A stretch of DNA of 64,000 nt, taken from NCBI GenBank assembly GCA_964574815.1, contig CAZNPL010000001.1, forward strand, positions 124,001-188,000, read 5' to 3'. Positions 1 through 7,914 of this stretch are shown piece by piece. Position 1 is the stretch's first letter; each line of letters starts with the position of its first letter. Under the pieces are notes generated by a model. That model was not told the DNA's origin and ran no database searches. It worked only from the letters and a program-made list of their open reading frames with translations. This DNA comes from CAZNPL01 sp964574815 (lineage in GTDB: Bacteria > Planctomycetota > Phycisphaerae > UBA1845). A program made the translations under genes and the position numbers.

Positions 1-1
1 C

Positions 2-226
2 AACAACTGGCTGTTGGCGCTGCTGACGCTCGGCGAGGGCTGGCACAACAACCATCACCGATACCCCGGGTCGGCCCGCCAGGGGTTCTTCTGGTGGGAA
101 ATCGATTTCACCTATTACGGATTGAAGCTCCTGCAATGGATGGGATTGATAAGTGATCTGAGACCGGTTCCGGAACGGGTGCTGTCCGAACGCCGTACTC
201 CGGCCACCGGAGAAGGGGCTGAATGA
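2..226 (+). CDS. Fatty-acid desaturase, C-terminal fragment
   Basis: The gene enters from the left edge, so only the last 74 residues are present. The piece contains the third histidine box (GEGWHNNHH), which binds the di-iron centre in membrane acyl-CoA/acyl-lipid delta-9 desaturases, followed by the usual aromatic stretch (FFWWEIDFTYYGLKLL). The enzyme would introduce a double bond into a membrane-bound acyl chain. The stop codon overlaps the next gene's ATG by four bases (ATGA), so the two are translationally coupled. Downstream genes include two cyclopropane-synthase-type methyltransferases, which act on double bonds, so this desaturase plausibly supplies their substrate. The rest of the gene cannot be judged. 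Confidence 0.85.
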   Translation, partial: NNWLLALLTLGEGWHNNHHRYPGSARQGFFWWEIDFTYYGLKLLQWMGLISDLRPVPERVLSERRTPATGEGAE

Positions 227-1470
227 TGCGGATCGCGGTCGTGGGCACGGGCATCTCCGGCATGGTCGCTGCGTACCTCCTGCGCGCGGAGCACGATCTG
301 ACCGTGTTCGAGGCCGGTGATTACGTGGGCGGACACACCAACACGATCGTGGTCGACGACCAGACCGGACCCACCAACGTCGATACGGGTTTCATCGTTT
401 ACAACGAGTGGACCTATCCGAACTTCTGCAAGCTCCTCGATGAGCTCGGAGTCGCGACGCAACCGAGCAGCATGAGCTTCAGCGTGCGCGACGAGGCCGC
501 CGACCTCGAGTACAAGGGCGACAACCTGAATACACTGTTCGCCCAGCGCAGCAACCTGCTGCGGCCCGGCCATTACCGCATGCTGTACGAGATTCTGAGG
601 TTTTACCGCCGGTCGCGGGACCTGCTTCACAACGGCACAAACGGCGCGACGCTGGGCGAGTACGTTCGTCAGAACGGCTACTCGAACGAGTTCGTCGAGC
701 GACATCTGATCCCGATGGGGGCGGCCATCTGGTCGGCCGATCCGCAGCAGTTCTACGATTTCCCGGCCGCCTACTTCGTCCGCTTCTGCCACAATCACGG
801 CATGCTGAACCTCTTTCGCCGGCCACAATGGCGGGTCATTCGTGGCGGTTCGATCCAGTACGTCGAAAAGCTGACGGCGGCTTTTCGGGATCGGATCAGG
901 CTGAACACGCCGGTCACGTCGATCAGGCGTTTTCCAAGCCACGTGGAAGTGAGCTCGAAAGGGCACGAGGCGGAGCGCTTCGACCAGGTGGTCATTGCCA
1001 CGCACAGCGACCAGGCGCTGCGGATGCTCGCCGACCCAAGTCCCGCCGAGTGCGAAATCCTCGGTGCGATGCGATACCAAAGTAACGATGTCGTGCTCCA
1101 CACGGACACGCAATGCCTGCCGCAAAGACGGCGAGTCTGGGCGAGCTGGAACTACCACATCCCGCCGCAGCCGCAGGCGGCGGCCACCATGACGTACAAC
1201 ATGAACATGCTGCAAACGCTGCGAACGCAGCGCACGTACTGCGTGACGCTCAACTCGACCGATCGAATCAGCGAAACGGACGTCTTACGTCGATTCGAGT
1301 ACGATCACCCGGTGTATACGACGAAGAGTGTCGCGGCGCAGAAGCGGCACGGCGAGATCAGCGGCGTCAATCGCACCCACTATTGCGGTGCCTACTGGGG
1401 ATACGGTTTTCACGAGGACGGCGTAAACAGCGCGCTGGCGGTCTGCCGGTACTTCGGCCAGGAGCTTTAG
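223..1470 (+). CDS. FAD-dependent amine-oxidase-like oxidoreductase (COG2907 type)
   Basis: A 415-residue flavoprotein. The N terminus has a Rossmann GxGxxG motif (VVGTGISGMVAAYLL) and then the FAD-binding glutamate region (VFEAGDYVGGHTNT), as in amine oxidase/phytoene-desaturase-like proteins. A conserved VDTGFIVYN stretch follows near residue 55 and the C terminus carries the second FAD contact (HYCGAYWGYGFHEDGVNSA). Two ATGs lie in tandem (223 and 226); the first overlaps the desaturase stop. The substrate is unknown. Proteins of this type are repeatedly found beside DUF1365 and cyclopropane-fatty-acid-synthase-like genes, as here, so an oxidation or desaturation step on membrane fatty acids is a reasonable inference. 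Confidence 0.9.
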   Translation: MMRIAVVGTGISGMVAAYLLRAEHDLTVFEAGDYVGGHTNTIVVDDQTGPTNVDTGFIVYNEWTYPNFCKLLDELGVATQPSSMSFSVRDEAADLEYKGDNLNTLFAQRSNLLRPGHYRMLYEILRFYRRSRDLLHNGTNGATLGEYVRQNGYSNEFVERHLIPMGAAIWSADPQQFYDFPAAYFVRFCHNHGMLNLFRRPQWRVIRGGSIQYVEKLTAAFRDRIRLNTPVTSIRRFPSHVEVSSKGHEAERFDQVVIATHSDQALRMLADPSPAECEILGAMRYQSNDVVLHTDTQCLPQRRRVWASWNYHIPPQPQAAATMTYNMNMLQTLRTQRTYCVTLNSTDRISETDVLRRFEYDHPVYTTKSVAAQKRHGEISGVNRTHYCGAYWGYGFHEDGVNSALAVCRYFGQEL

Positions 1471-1472
1471 CC

Positions 1473-2264
1473 ATGCACAGCGCGATCTATGAAGGCCGGG
1501 TAAGGCACCGACGTTTTGCCCCCGTCGAGCATGCGTTCGAGTACAGCCTTTTCATGATGTACCTGGATCTCGAAGAGTTGCCGACGCTTTTTGACCGTCA
1601 TCCGCTCTGGTCGAACGAGGGGCGGGCACTGGCGCGATTCCGTCGCCGGGACCATCTGAAGAACCGCGCACCCGTGGAGCGTGATCTGCGCGATGCCGTG
1701 CGCGACCTGGTCGGCGGACGCACCGGCGTGCGCCCGTGCGGCCCGATTCGGCTGCTCACGCATTTCGAGTACTTCCGGTACCGGTTCAATCCAGTGAGCT
1801 TCTACTTCTGCTTCGATCGCGATGATCGGCGGGTCGAGACGGTGGTCGCCGAGATCACCAATACGCCGTGGGGCGAACAGCACTGTTACGTACTTCCGGA
1901 GAGCGCGGATCTCGGAGGAGGGAATCGCAAGCGGTTCGAGTTCGGCAAGGAGTTCCACATTTCCCCGTTCATGGCGATGGAGACCGATTACGTGTGGCGC
2001 CTGACCGAACCGGGTGAGCGGCTTGTCATTCACATGGACAATCTGGCGGGCGGGGCGAAGTACTTCGACGCCACGATGACCATGCGCCGGCGGCAGATCA
2101 GCACCGCCGCACTCAACGCGGTGCTCGTGAAATACCCCTTCATGACGCTCAAAGTGATCGCCGCAATTCACTGGCAGGCGCTGAAGCTCTGGCTGAAACG
2201 CTGCCCATTCTACGCGCATCCGAAGACGCTGATTCGCGAGCAAAACGGAGCCGAGGTATGCTGA
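1473..2264 (+). CDS. DUF1365 family protein
   Basis: A 263-residue protein starting at an ATG two bases after the previous stop. It opens with the DUF1365 hallmark (IYEGRVRHRRFAP, then HAFEYSLFMMYLDLEEL) and has the conserved centre YRFNPVSFYFCFDRDD and EITNTPWGEQHCYVLP. It ends in a stretch likely to associate with the membrane. The biochemical role is unknown. The family is strongly linked by gene neighbourhood to COG2907 oxidoreductases and CFA-type methyltransferases, both adjacent here, so it is probably part of the same lipid-modification pathway. Its stop overlaps the next gene by seven bases. Confidence 0.9.
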   Translation: MHSAIYEGRVRHRRFAPVEHAFEYSLFMMYLDLEELPTLFDRHPLWSNEGRALARFRRRDHLKNRAPVERDLRDAVRDLVGGRTGVRPCGPIRLLTHFEYFRYRFNPVSFYFCFDRDDRRVETVVAEITNTPWGEQHCYVLPESADLGGGNRKRFEFGKEFHISPFMAMETDYVWRLTEPGERLVIHMDNLAGGAKYFDATMTMRRRQISTAALNAVLVKYPFMTLKVIAAIHWQALKLWLKRCPFYAHPKTLIREQNGAEVC

Positions 2265-3538
2265 CCAGAACAATCGTCCCCGCAATGCGAACAGAGCAGC
2301 GCACAGGCCGGACGGGCGTGCTGGACGGATTGGCGCGCAACGTCGTTCTGCGCGCTCTGGAGCGTTTGCGTATCGGCTTGCTCGAAGTCCGTGAAGGGGA
2401 TCAATGCCTGCGCTTCGGCGACCCCAGCGCGAGCAGTGAGCTGCGCGCGAGCATGAGGGTCGACGACCCGCGCTTCTATCGCGCCGTGGCCTGGGGCGGC
2501 ACATTCGGCGCCGGCGAAGCCTATATCGACGGCTGGTGGTCCAGCGATGATCTGACGACGCTGATCCGCCTGTTCATCCGCAACGAGGCCTCGTTTGCGG
2601 AACTGAACGGGGCGTTCACACGATTGTCGGGCATTGCTCAGCGCGGGTGGCACGCACTGCGGCGCAACACGCGTGGAGGCAGCCGGAGGAACATTGCCGC
2701 GCACTACGATCTCAGCAACGACTTCTACCGATTGTTCCTTGATGACACGATGACGTATTCGTGCGGCATCTTCGAGCGGCCGGACAGCACGTTGCGCGAG
2801 GCCTCTGTGGCCAAGCTCGACCGCATCTGCCGCAAGCTGAAGCTGTCGCCGGACGATCACGTGGTCGAGATCGGCACCGGCTGGGGCAGCTTCGCGATCC
2901 ACGCGGCCGGCAAGTACGGCTGCCGCGTCACCACGACGACGATCTCTGAGCAGCAGCACCGGCTCGCACAACAGCGCGTGGCCGAAGCGGGGCTTGAAGA
3001 TCGTATCACCGTCTTGCGCAAGGACTACCGCGATCTCGACGGCAAGTACGACAAGCTGGTCTCCATCGAGATGATCGAGGCCGTCGGTTGGCAGTATTAC
3101 GACGAGTTTTTCCGCACGTGCAGCGAGCTGCTGAAGCCCGACGGGATAGCCTGCATCCAGGCGATTACGATGGCCGACCGCTTCTACGAGGAGTCGAAGC
3201 GATCGGTCGATTTCATCAAGCGCTACATCTTCCCGGGTAGTTGCATTCCGTCGGTCGGCGCGATGGCACGCTCGGTTGCGCGGGCCACGGACCTGACTGT
3301 GATGCATCTGGAGGACATCACCCCGCACTATGCAACGACCCTTCGCGCCTGGTATGAGCGGTTCCGTCAGCACTTGCCGCGAGTCCGCGGACTCGGCTTC
3401 CCCGAGGCGTTCATCCGGATGTGGGAATACTACCTCTGCTACTGCGAGGCGGGTTTTCGGGAGCGGCAGATCGGCGACGTGCAGATGGTTCTCGTCAAGC
3501 CGGACTTCCGGGGAACGCCCCCCTTGGGCGCAATCTGA
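2258..3538 (+). CDS. Cyclopropane-fatty-acyl-phospholipid synthase family methyltransferase (first copy)
   Basis: A 426-residue SAM-dependent methyltransferase of the CFA/mycolic-acid family, which transfers a methyl or methylene group to the double bond of phospholipid acyl chains. Visible motifs are HYDLSNDFYRLFLDDTMTYS (typical CFA entry motif), the SAM loop VVEIGTGWGSFAIHAA near residue 205, and VSIEMIEAVGWQYYDEFF. The C terminus has the FIKRYIFPGSCIPS segment seen in CFA synthases. The N-terminal 110 residues are the lipid-binding region. It is one of two CFA-like enzymes in this operon; the other (4898-5944) is shorter and divergent, so they probably catalyse different steps. Confidence 0.92.
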   Translation: MLTRTIVPAMRTEQRTGRTGVLDGLARNVVLRALERLRIGLLEVREGDQCLRFGDPSASSELRASMRVDDPRFYRAVAWGGTFGAGEAYIDGWWSSDDLTTLIRLFIRNEASFAELNGAFTRLSGIAQRGWHALRRNTRGGSRRNIAAHYDLSNDFYRLFLDDTMTYSCGIFERPDSTLREASVAKLDRICRKLKLSPDDHVVEIGTGWGSFAIHAAGKYGCRVTTTTISEQQHRLAQQRVAEAGLEDRITVLRKDYRDLDGKYDKLVSIEMIEAVGWQYYDEFFRTCSELLKPDGIACIQAITMADRFYEESKRSVDFIKRYIFPGSCIPSVGAMARSVARATDLTVMHLEDITPHYATTLRAWYERFRQHLPRVRGLGFPEAFIRMWEYYLCYCEAGFRERQIGDVQMVLVKPDFRGTPPLGAI

Positions 3539-3552
3539 ACGGAGTGGTCCTG

Positions 3553-4113
3553 GTGGCACGCATCATCGTGAACATTCTGGGACATCAAGTCGCCTGGTGG
3601 GCCTGTGTGCTCTCGGTTCGGGCGGACGCGGCCTGGATCGGGATCGGCGTCTCAGCGGTCGTGTTCGCGGTGCATCTGGCCGTCTCGCCGCTGCGGCGGG
3701 TCGAACTGTGGGTCATACCCGTGGCCGCTGTACTGGGGTACTCGGCGGACACTGCAGCCACGCTGCTGGGCGCGCTAAAGTTCGAAGACAACCCGCAACC
3801 CGTCTTGCCGGCACCGCTCTGGATCTTCGCGTTGTGGGTGGCCTTCGCGACGACACTCAACACGAGCCTTTCCTGGCTGCGCGATCGACTTGGGGTCGCG
3901 GCCGTCGTGGGAGCGCTCAGCGGGCCGCTTGCCTATGCGGCCGGTGCCGCGCTGGGTGTTGTTGCATTGCCGAACCCGTTCTGGAGTGTGTCCGTCCTTG
4001 CAGTCTTCTGGGGATGCACGCTGCCGATTCAAATTCTGATGGCCACGCGCGCGGCGGGGTTGGAGCGTTCTGCCGGCGTCGTCTTGCAGGAGTGTTCGGG
4101 AGACGCGACATGA
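3553..4113 (+). CDS. DUF2878 family membrane protein
   Basis: A 186-residue hydrophobic protein with five to six predicted membrane segments. It starts at GTG 3553, chosen because GGAG at 3541-3544 sits eight bases before it and the protein then begins near the first helix (IIVNILGHQVAWWACVL). The motif NILGHQVAWW and the LWIFALWVAFATTLN segment match my memory of the DUF2878 family, whose function is unknown. It lies between a CFA-type methyltransferase and a DUF1295 protein and overlaps the latter by four bases, so it is a membrane component of the lipid-modification operon. Confidence 0.8.
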   Translation: MARIIVNILGHQVAWWACVLSVRADAAWIGIGVSAVVFAVHLAVSPLRRVELWVIPVAAVLGYSADTAATLLGALKFEDNPQPVLPAPLWIFALWVAFATTLNTSLSWLRDRLGVAAVVGALSGPLAYAAGAALGVVALPNPFWSVSVLAVFWGCTLPIQILMATRAAGLERSAGVVLQECSGDAT

Positions 4114-4901
4114 GTCCTTGGGTGCTCCATCTCGGCGGTGGGCTCGGCGCGGCGATGGTGCTGATGTTCGTGCTTTGGTTGGTGCAACGACGCACACAGA
4201 ACGCAGGCATTGTCGATGTCGGCTGGGCGTTCGGCATCGGTGCCCTGGTCTGCGCATTTGCGTTCCTGACGTCGGGCGATATCTATCGGCGCGTGCTCGT
4301 TGCGGCGTTCACGTTGGTATGGTCGCTTCGGCTCGGGACACATCTCGCGCGGCGCGTTTCGAGCGAGCCGGAAGACGGCCGGTATCGCAACCTCCGGGAG
4401 TGGGCGGGAAGCCGGCAGCAGCCCGTGCTGCTTGTCTTCTATGTGCTTCAGGCAAGCTGGGTCGTGCTGTTCGCCGTCCCGCAGTATGTGGCCATGCACA
4501 ACGGCCGGCCACCCGGCATCCTTGATGTGGCCGCTGTTGCGGTTTTCGGCGTCTCCATCCTGGGTGAGGCCGTTGCCGACCGGCAGCTTGCGCGGTTTCG
4601 CAGCGACTCGGCAAATCGCGGTGAAGTGTGTCGGGTCGGCTTGTGGCGCTACTCGCGGCATCCGAACTACTTCTTCGAATGGCTGCACTGGTTCGCATAT
4701 CCGTTGTTAGCAATCGGGCTGGGCCCTGTGGCGTGGATTACACTCCTCGGCCCCGTCCTGATGCTCGTGTTCCTGCTCAAAATCACCGGCATTCCACCGA
4801 CCGAAGTGCGAGCCCTGCAAAGCCGCGGCGAACGCTATCGCGAATATCAGCAGACCACCAACGCGTTTTTCCCCTGGTTTCCGAAGGAGTCAAAGCCATG
4901 A
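4110..4901 (+). CDS. DUF1295 / steroid 5-alpha-reductase-like membrane protein
   Basis: A 263-residue integral membrane protein starting at the ATG that overlaps the previous stop (ATGA). The N terminus has VDVGWAFGIGALVCAF and the C terminus the family signature GLWRYSRHPNYFFEWLHWFAYP, as in DUF1295 and related 5-alpha-reductase/isoprenylcysteine-methyltransferase-fold proteins. Members of this superfamily reduce double bonds with NADPH or methylate within the membrane; which applies here cannot be read from sequence. It ends KSRGERYREYQQTTNAFFPWFPK, typical of the family. It overlaps the following methyltransferase gene by four bases. Confidence 0.88.
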   Translation: MSPWVLHLGGGLGAAMVLMFVLWLVQRRTQNAGIVDVGWAFGIGALVCAFAFLTSGDIYRRVLVAAFTLVWSLRLGTHLARRVSSEPEDGRYRNLREWAGSRQQPVLLVFYVLQASWVVLFAVPQYVAMHNGRPPGILDVAAVAVFGVSILGEAVADRQLARFRSDSANRGEVCRVGLWRYSRHPNYFFEWLHWFAYPLLAIGLGPVAWITLLGPVLMLVFLLKITGIPPTEVRALQSRGERYREYQQTTNAFFPWFPKESKP

Positions 4902-5944
4902 GTTGGCCCGGTCTCTCAACAGCCATTGATCTGATCGAACGGGGCCGTGTCCCTGATGGCCTGGTGCGTCGTGGAATCCGCGCGTTTGTCGGCAGCAGCC
5001 TTCGCGAACGCGAACGGTGCGACATCGCCCAACGGCAGGACCAATTCCGCCGGCTGCTCTCGGAGATGCGAAACGGACCGATCGCGCTCCATATGGACGC
5101 CGCGAACGAGCAGCACTACGAATTGCCGGCCGAGTTCTTCAAGAAGGTGCTCGGGCGTCACCGCAAGTACAGCGGTTGCTATTGGCCGGCCGGCGTGCAC
5201 ACGCTGGATGAGGCCGAGGAGGCGTCGCTGCGGGTCACGTGCGTGCACGCCGAACTGGCCGACGGCCAGGACGTCCTCGAACTGGGCTGCGGGTGGGGAT
5301 CGCTGACGTTGTGGATGGCGGACAACTACCCGAGTAGCCGCATCACGGCCGTGTCGAATTCTCGCTCCCAACGGGAATATATCGAAGCCGAGTGCCAGCA
5401 ACGTGGGTTGACAAACGTCACGGTCATCACAGCGGACATGAACGACTTTGAGACGGCCGATCGGTTTGATCGCGTCGTTTCGGTCGAAATGTTCGAACAC
5501 ATGCGAAACCACGAAGAACTGATGCGCCGCATCGCCGGTTGGCTGAAGCTGGACGGCAAGCTCTTCGTGCACATCTTCTGCCACAGCCGGTTGACGTATT
5601 TATTCGAATCCAAAGGCCCCGCCGATTGGATCGGGCGGTATTTCTTTACCGGCGGCATCATGCCCGCGGACACCCTGCTGCACCACTTCCAGCGGGACCT
5701 GTCGCTCGAGCAACAGTGGCGCCAGGACGGCACGCACTACCAGCGAACGGCCGACGCATGGCTGAAGAACCTCGACGCCCGCCGCGACGAGATCCTGGCG
5801 ATCTTCGAGCGTGTATACGGCCCTCGCGAAAAATATAGGTGGTACCAGCGCTGGCGGATCTTCTTCATGACGTGTGCCGAACTGTTCGGGTACTCGCAAG
5901 GCAACGAGTGGTGGGTCTCGCACTATCTCTTTCGAAAGCGGTGA
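4898..5944 (+). CDS. CFA-type SAM-dependent methyltransferase (second copy)
   Basis: A 348-residue methyltransferase. The start ATG 4898 overlaps the previous stop and follows AAGGAG. It has the SAM-binding loop LELGCGWGSLTLWMADNYP near residue 130, a CFA-like entry segment (YELPAEFFKKVLGRHRKYSGCYWP) and an acidic active-site region (VVSVEMFEHMRNHEELM). It lacks the N-terminal lipid-binding extension of the first copy and resembles the cytosolic-type CFA relatives found next to DUF1295 genes. It probably methylates an unsaturated lipid or an intermediate made by the neighbouring proteins. The exact product is unknown. Confidence 0.88.
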   Translation: MSWPGLSTAIDLIERGRVPDGLVRRGIRAFVGSSLRERERCDIAQRQDQFRRLLSEMRNGPIALHMDAANEQHYELPAEFFKKVLGRHRKYSGCYWPAGVHTLDEAEEASLRVTCVHAELADGQDVLELGCGWGSLTLWMADNYPSSRITAVSNSRSQREYIEAECQQRGLTNVTVITADMNDFETADRFDRVVSVEMFEHMRNHEELMRRIAGWLKLDGKLFVHIFCHSRLTYLFESKGPADWIGRYFFTGGIMPADTLLHHFQRDLSLEQQWRQDGTHYQRTADAWLKNLDARRDEILAIFERVYGPREKYRWYQRWRIFFMTCAELFGYSQGNEWWVSHYLFRKR

Positions 5945-5971
5945 CCCCGGGGAGTGATCGGTAAGCTTGCC

Positions 5972-6418
5972 ATGAATGCGGCGCCACGAGAGAGAGCGGA
6001 GCTTTCGCTGCGAATTGTGATCGGGCTGAGCGTTGTGGGCGGCCTCGCGCTGTTGCTCGGCATTGTCTGGGCAGCGTCGGACTCGAACGTGTTCATGGGG
6101 CTGCGTTATCTGGCGGACAACCGTTGGGGTTTGGTCACGCTGATCGATGTATACGCCGGTGCACTGGTCGTGGCCGTCTGGATGTGGTGTTGCCGCAGAA
6201 GCGTCGTAACTTGGCTCGCGTGGGTGCTTGCATTGGTTTGCTTGGGGCACCTGGCGTCGTTGCTCTACCTGCTCGTCAGGGCATCGCGGAGTCGGACGCT
6301 GGTCGAGGTGTTTGCCCCGGCGGAATTGAGCGGCCGAGGCGTCGCACCGGCTTCGCCCCGGACATTTCCTGGGACCGAGCCTGAGCGAAGTGGACGCGCA
6401 ACCGACTCAAGAAAATGA
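5972..6418 (+). CDS. Small integral membrane protein of the lipid operon
   Basis: A 148-residue protein with three predicted membrane helices (IVIGLSVVGGLALLLGIVWA, then LVTLIDVYAGALVVAVWMWC, then a helix around VTWLAWVLALVCLGHLASLL). ATG 5972 is preferred over GTG 5954, which has no room for a ribosome binding site. The pattern of a short helix, FMGLRYLADNRWGLVTLIDVYAG and a terminal helix recalls DUF1475-like proteins that accompany CFA clusters, but I am unsure of that. The C-terminal 40 residues are polar and low in complexity. Function unknown; position suggests a role in the lipid operon. Confidence 0.65.
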   Translation: MNAAPRERAELSLRIVIGLSVVGGLALLLGIVWAASDSNVFMGLRYLADNRWGLVTLIDVYAGALVVAVWMWCCRRSVVTWLAWVLALVCLGHLASLLYLLVRASRSRTLVEVFAPAELSGRGVAPASPRTFPGTEPERSGRATDSRK

Positions 6419-6431
6419 GCGAGGATTCGCA

Positions 6432-7094
6432 ATGTACGAATTGTGCGGAAGGTGTTTTCCGTTGCTGCTTGCCGGGCTGCTTGGCTGCGCTTCGCAGGCC
6501 CGTAATGACGCTTCAGCGTATGAAACGAAGGCCGTGGCCGCAAGATCAACACAGGAAACCCAGGAGGGAGAGGGCCGAGTGATGACAACTGAGGACGCAA
6601 CGACCGCGTTGGACTTCACGGTCAAGGACATCGATGGGAATGATGTGCCGCTGGACCGGTACCGAGGCAAGGTTGTCCTGATCGTTAACGTTGCATCCAA
6701 ATGCGGGTTCACGTCACAGTACGAGGACCTGCAGCAATTGCACGAGCGTTATGCGGATGACGGACTCGCGATCCTTGGTTTCCCGGCCAACGACTTCCTC
6801 TCGCAGGAGCCGGGCACCAACGAGCAGATCAAGCAGTTCTGCCGGACGAATTTCGGGGTAGAATTCGACATGTTCGCCAAGGTTGTGGTGAAGGGCAAGA
6901 ACAAGTGCGAGCTCTACCGATACCTGACCTCGAAGAAAACCAACCCCGAATTCGGCGGGGAGATAAGATGGAATTTCACGAAGTTTCTGCTCGACCGCAA
7001 CGGCAAAGTAGTCGCCCGATTCGGACCGAGAACGCGGCCCTTGGACGCAAAAGTCATTCGTGCCGTCGACGCGGCCTTGGGCAGTCGCCGGTGA
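6432..7094 (+). CDS. Glutathione peroxidase-like lipoprotein (thiol peroxidase)
   Basis: A 220-residue protein with a lipoprotein signal ending in LLAGLLGC, which would acylate Cys19 and place it in a membrane. The peroxidase domain starts near residue 58 and has the peroxidatic motif NVASKCGFTSQY with Cys91 in place of selenocysteine, FPANDFLSQEPG (an Asp where many relatives have Gln), and WNFTKFLLDRNGKV. It would reduce lipid or hydrogen peroxides, probably with thioredoxin. An internal ATG at 6582 follows a GA-rich ribosome-binding-like stretch and would give a cytosolic form without the signal. Placement after lipid-modifying enzymes suggests protection of unsaturated lipids. Confidence 0.88.
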   Translation: MYELCGRCFPLLLAGLLGCASQARNDASAYETKAVAARSTQETQEGEGRVMTTEDATTALDFTVKDIDGNDVPLDRYRGKVVLIVNVASKCGFTSQYEDLQQLHERYADDGLAILGFPANDFLSQEPGTNEQIKQFCRTNFGVEFDMFAKVVVKGKNKCELYRYLTSKKTNPEFGGEIRWNFTKFLLDRNGKVVARFGPRTRPLDAKVIRAVDAALGSRR

Positions 7095-7173
7095 TAGAAT
7101 ATCCGTTCGCAGGTAATCACGCGCTCGCGTAGGGTGCGCTAGGAAGAATCACTAGAAATAAAGGGTCGAACAC

Positions 7174-7722
7174 ATGTGGTTTCGCGCAGGCGCCGCTCTG
7201 GGCATCGCCAACGTTCTTGTTCTCATGCCGTCTTGCTCCTCCATTCCTGTTGTGCCGCCGCTGGAAACGGTCGAGTTCGTCGATATCGAGCAGTACATGG
7301 GCAAGTGGTACGAGATCGCCAGCTACCCGACGTTCTTCAATCGCCGCTGCACGGCCACCACGGCGGAGTACACGCTGCAGGACGACGGCACAGTCCGCGT
7401 GGTCAACGAATGCCGCATCGGCGATCCGTCCGGACGCCTCGATCGTATCGAGGGGACGGCCCGCGTCGTGAACGATGAGACGAACGCCGAGTTGAAGGTC
7501 TCTTTCTTTTTCTTCGGGCAAGGGGACTACTGGATCATCGAGCTTGAAGAGGATTATCAGTGGGCGGTCGTCGGCGACCCGGGGCGGCAGACTTTGTTTA
7601 TTCTCAGCAGAACACCCGCGCTGGAAGACGCTGTGTACCAGGACATCCTGAGCCGGGTGCGCGCCAAATGCTACGATCCGGATTACCTGACCCTGACGCC
7701 TCAGGACATGAACGGCGCGTAG
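7174..7722 (+). CDS. blc: Bacterial lipocalin (Blc-like outer-membrane lipoprotein)
   Basis: A 182-residue lipoprotein. The signal ends in LVLMPSC, making Cys21 the likely acylated residue. The lipocalin signature GKWYEIASYPTFFNRRC starts near residue 46, followed by the eight-stranded barrel pattern (TAEYTLQDDGTVRVVNEC, WAVVGDPGRQTLFILSR). Blc-type lipocalins bind fatty acids or lysophospholipids at the outer membrane and are induced by envelope stress. It closes the lipid operon, and lipocalins accompany COG2907/DUF1365/CFA clusters in other bacteria. The 79-base gap from the peroxidase gene is the widest in the operon, so a separate promoter is possible. Confidence 0.9.
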   Translation: MWFRAGAALGIANVLVLMPSCSSIPVVPPLETVEFVDIEQYMGKWYEIASYPTFFNRRCTATTAEYTLQDDGTVRVVNECRIGDPSGRLDRIEGTARVVNDETNAELKVSFFFFGQGDYWIIELEEDYQWAVVGDPGRQTLFILSRTPALEDAVYQDILSRVRAKCYDPDYLTLTPQDMNGA

Positions 7723-7809
7723 TCTGGTGACCGGGCGGATTACGGCAGCTCAACCCGCCGCGCCCGAACGCCGGCTACCATTGAGGGTGGCCGAGACGTC
7801 CCCGATGGT

Positions 7810-7852
7810 TGAAAACGAAAGGGAGCGGGGCGGCCGGCGGCCTCCCCGCTCC
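7810..7852 (-). terminator. Hairpin terminator between convergent genes
   Basis: A perfect 9-bp stem (GGAGCGGGG at 7822-7830 with CCCCGCTCC at 7844-7852) and a GC-rich 13-base loop. Read on the minus strand the hairpin is followed by CTTTCGTTTTC, a fair U-rich tail, so it most likely terminates the large endonuclease transcript. It may also stop readthrough from the lipocalin gene on the plus strand. Confidence 0.6.
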
Positions 7853-7914
7853 TGATCGGTTATTGATCGGATTCTACCTGGTTCCGGCTGCGTGAATGAC
7901 GCGTCAGTCGAAGT

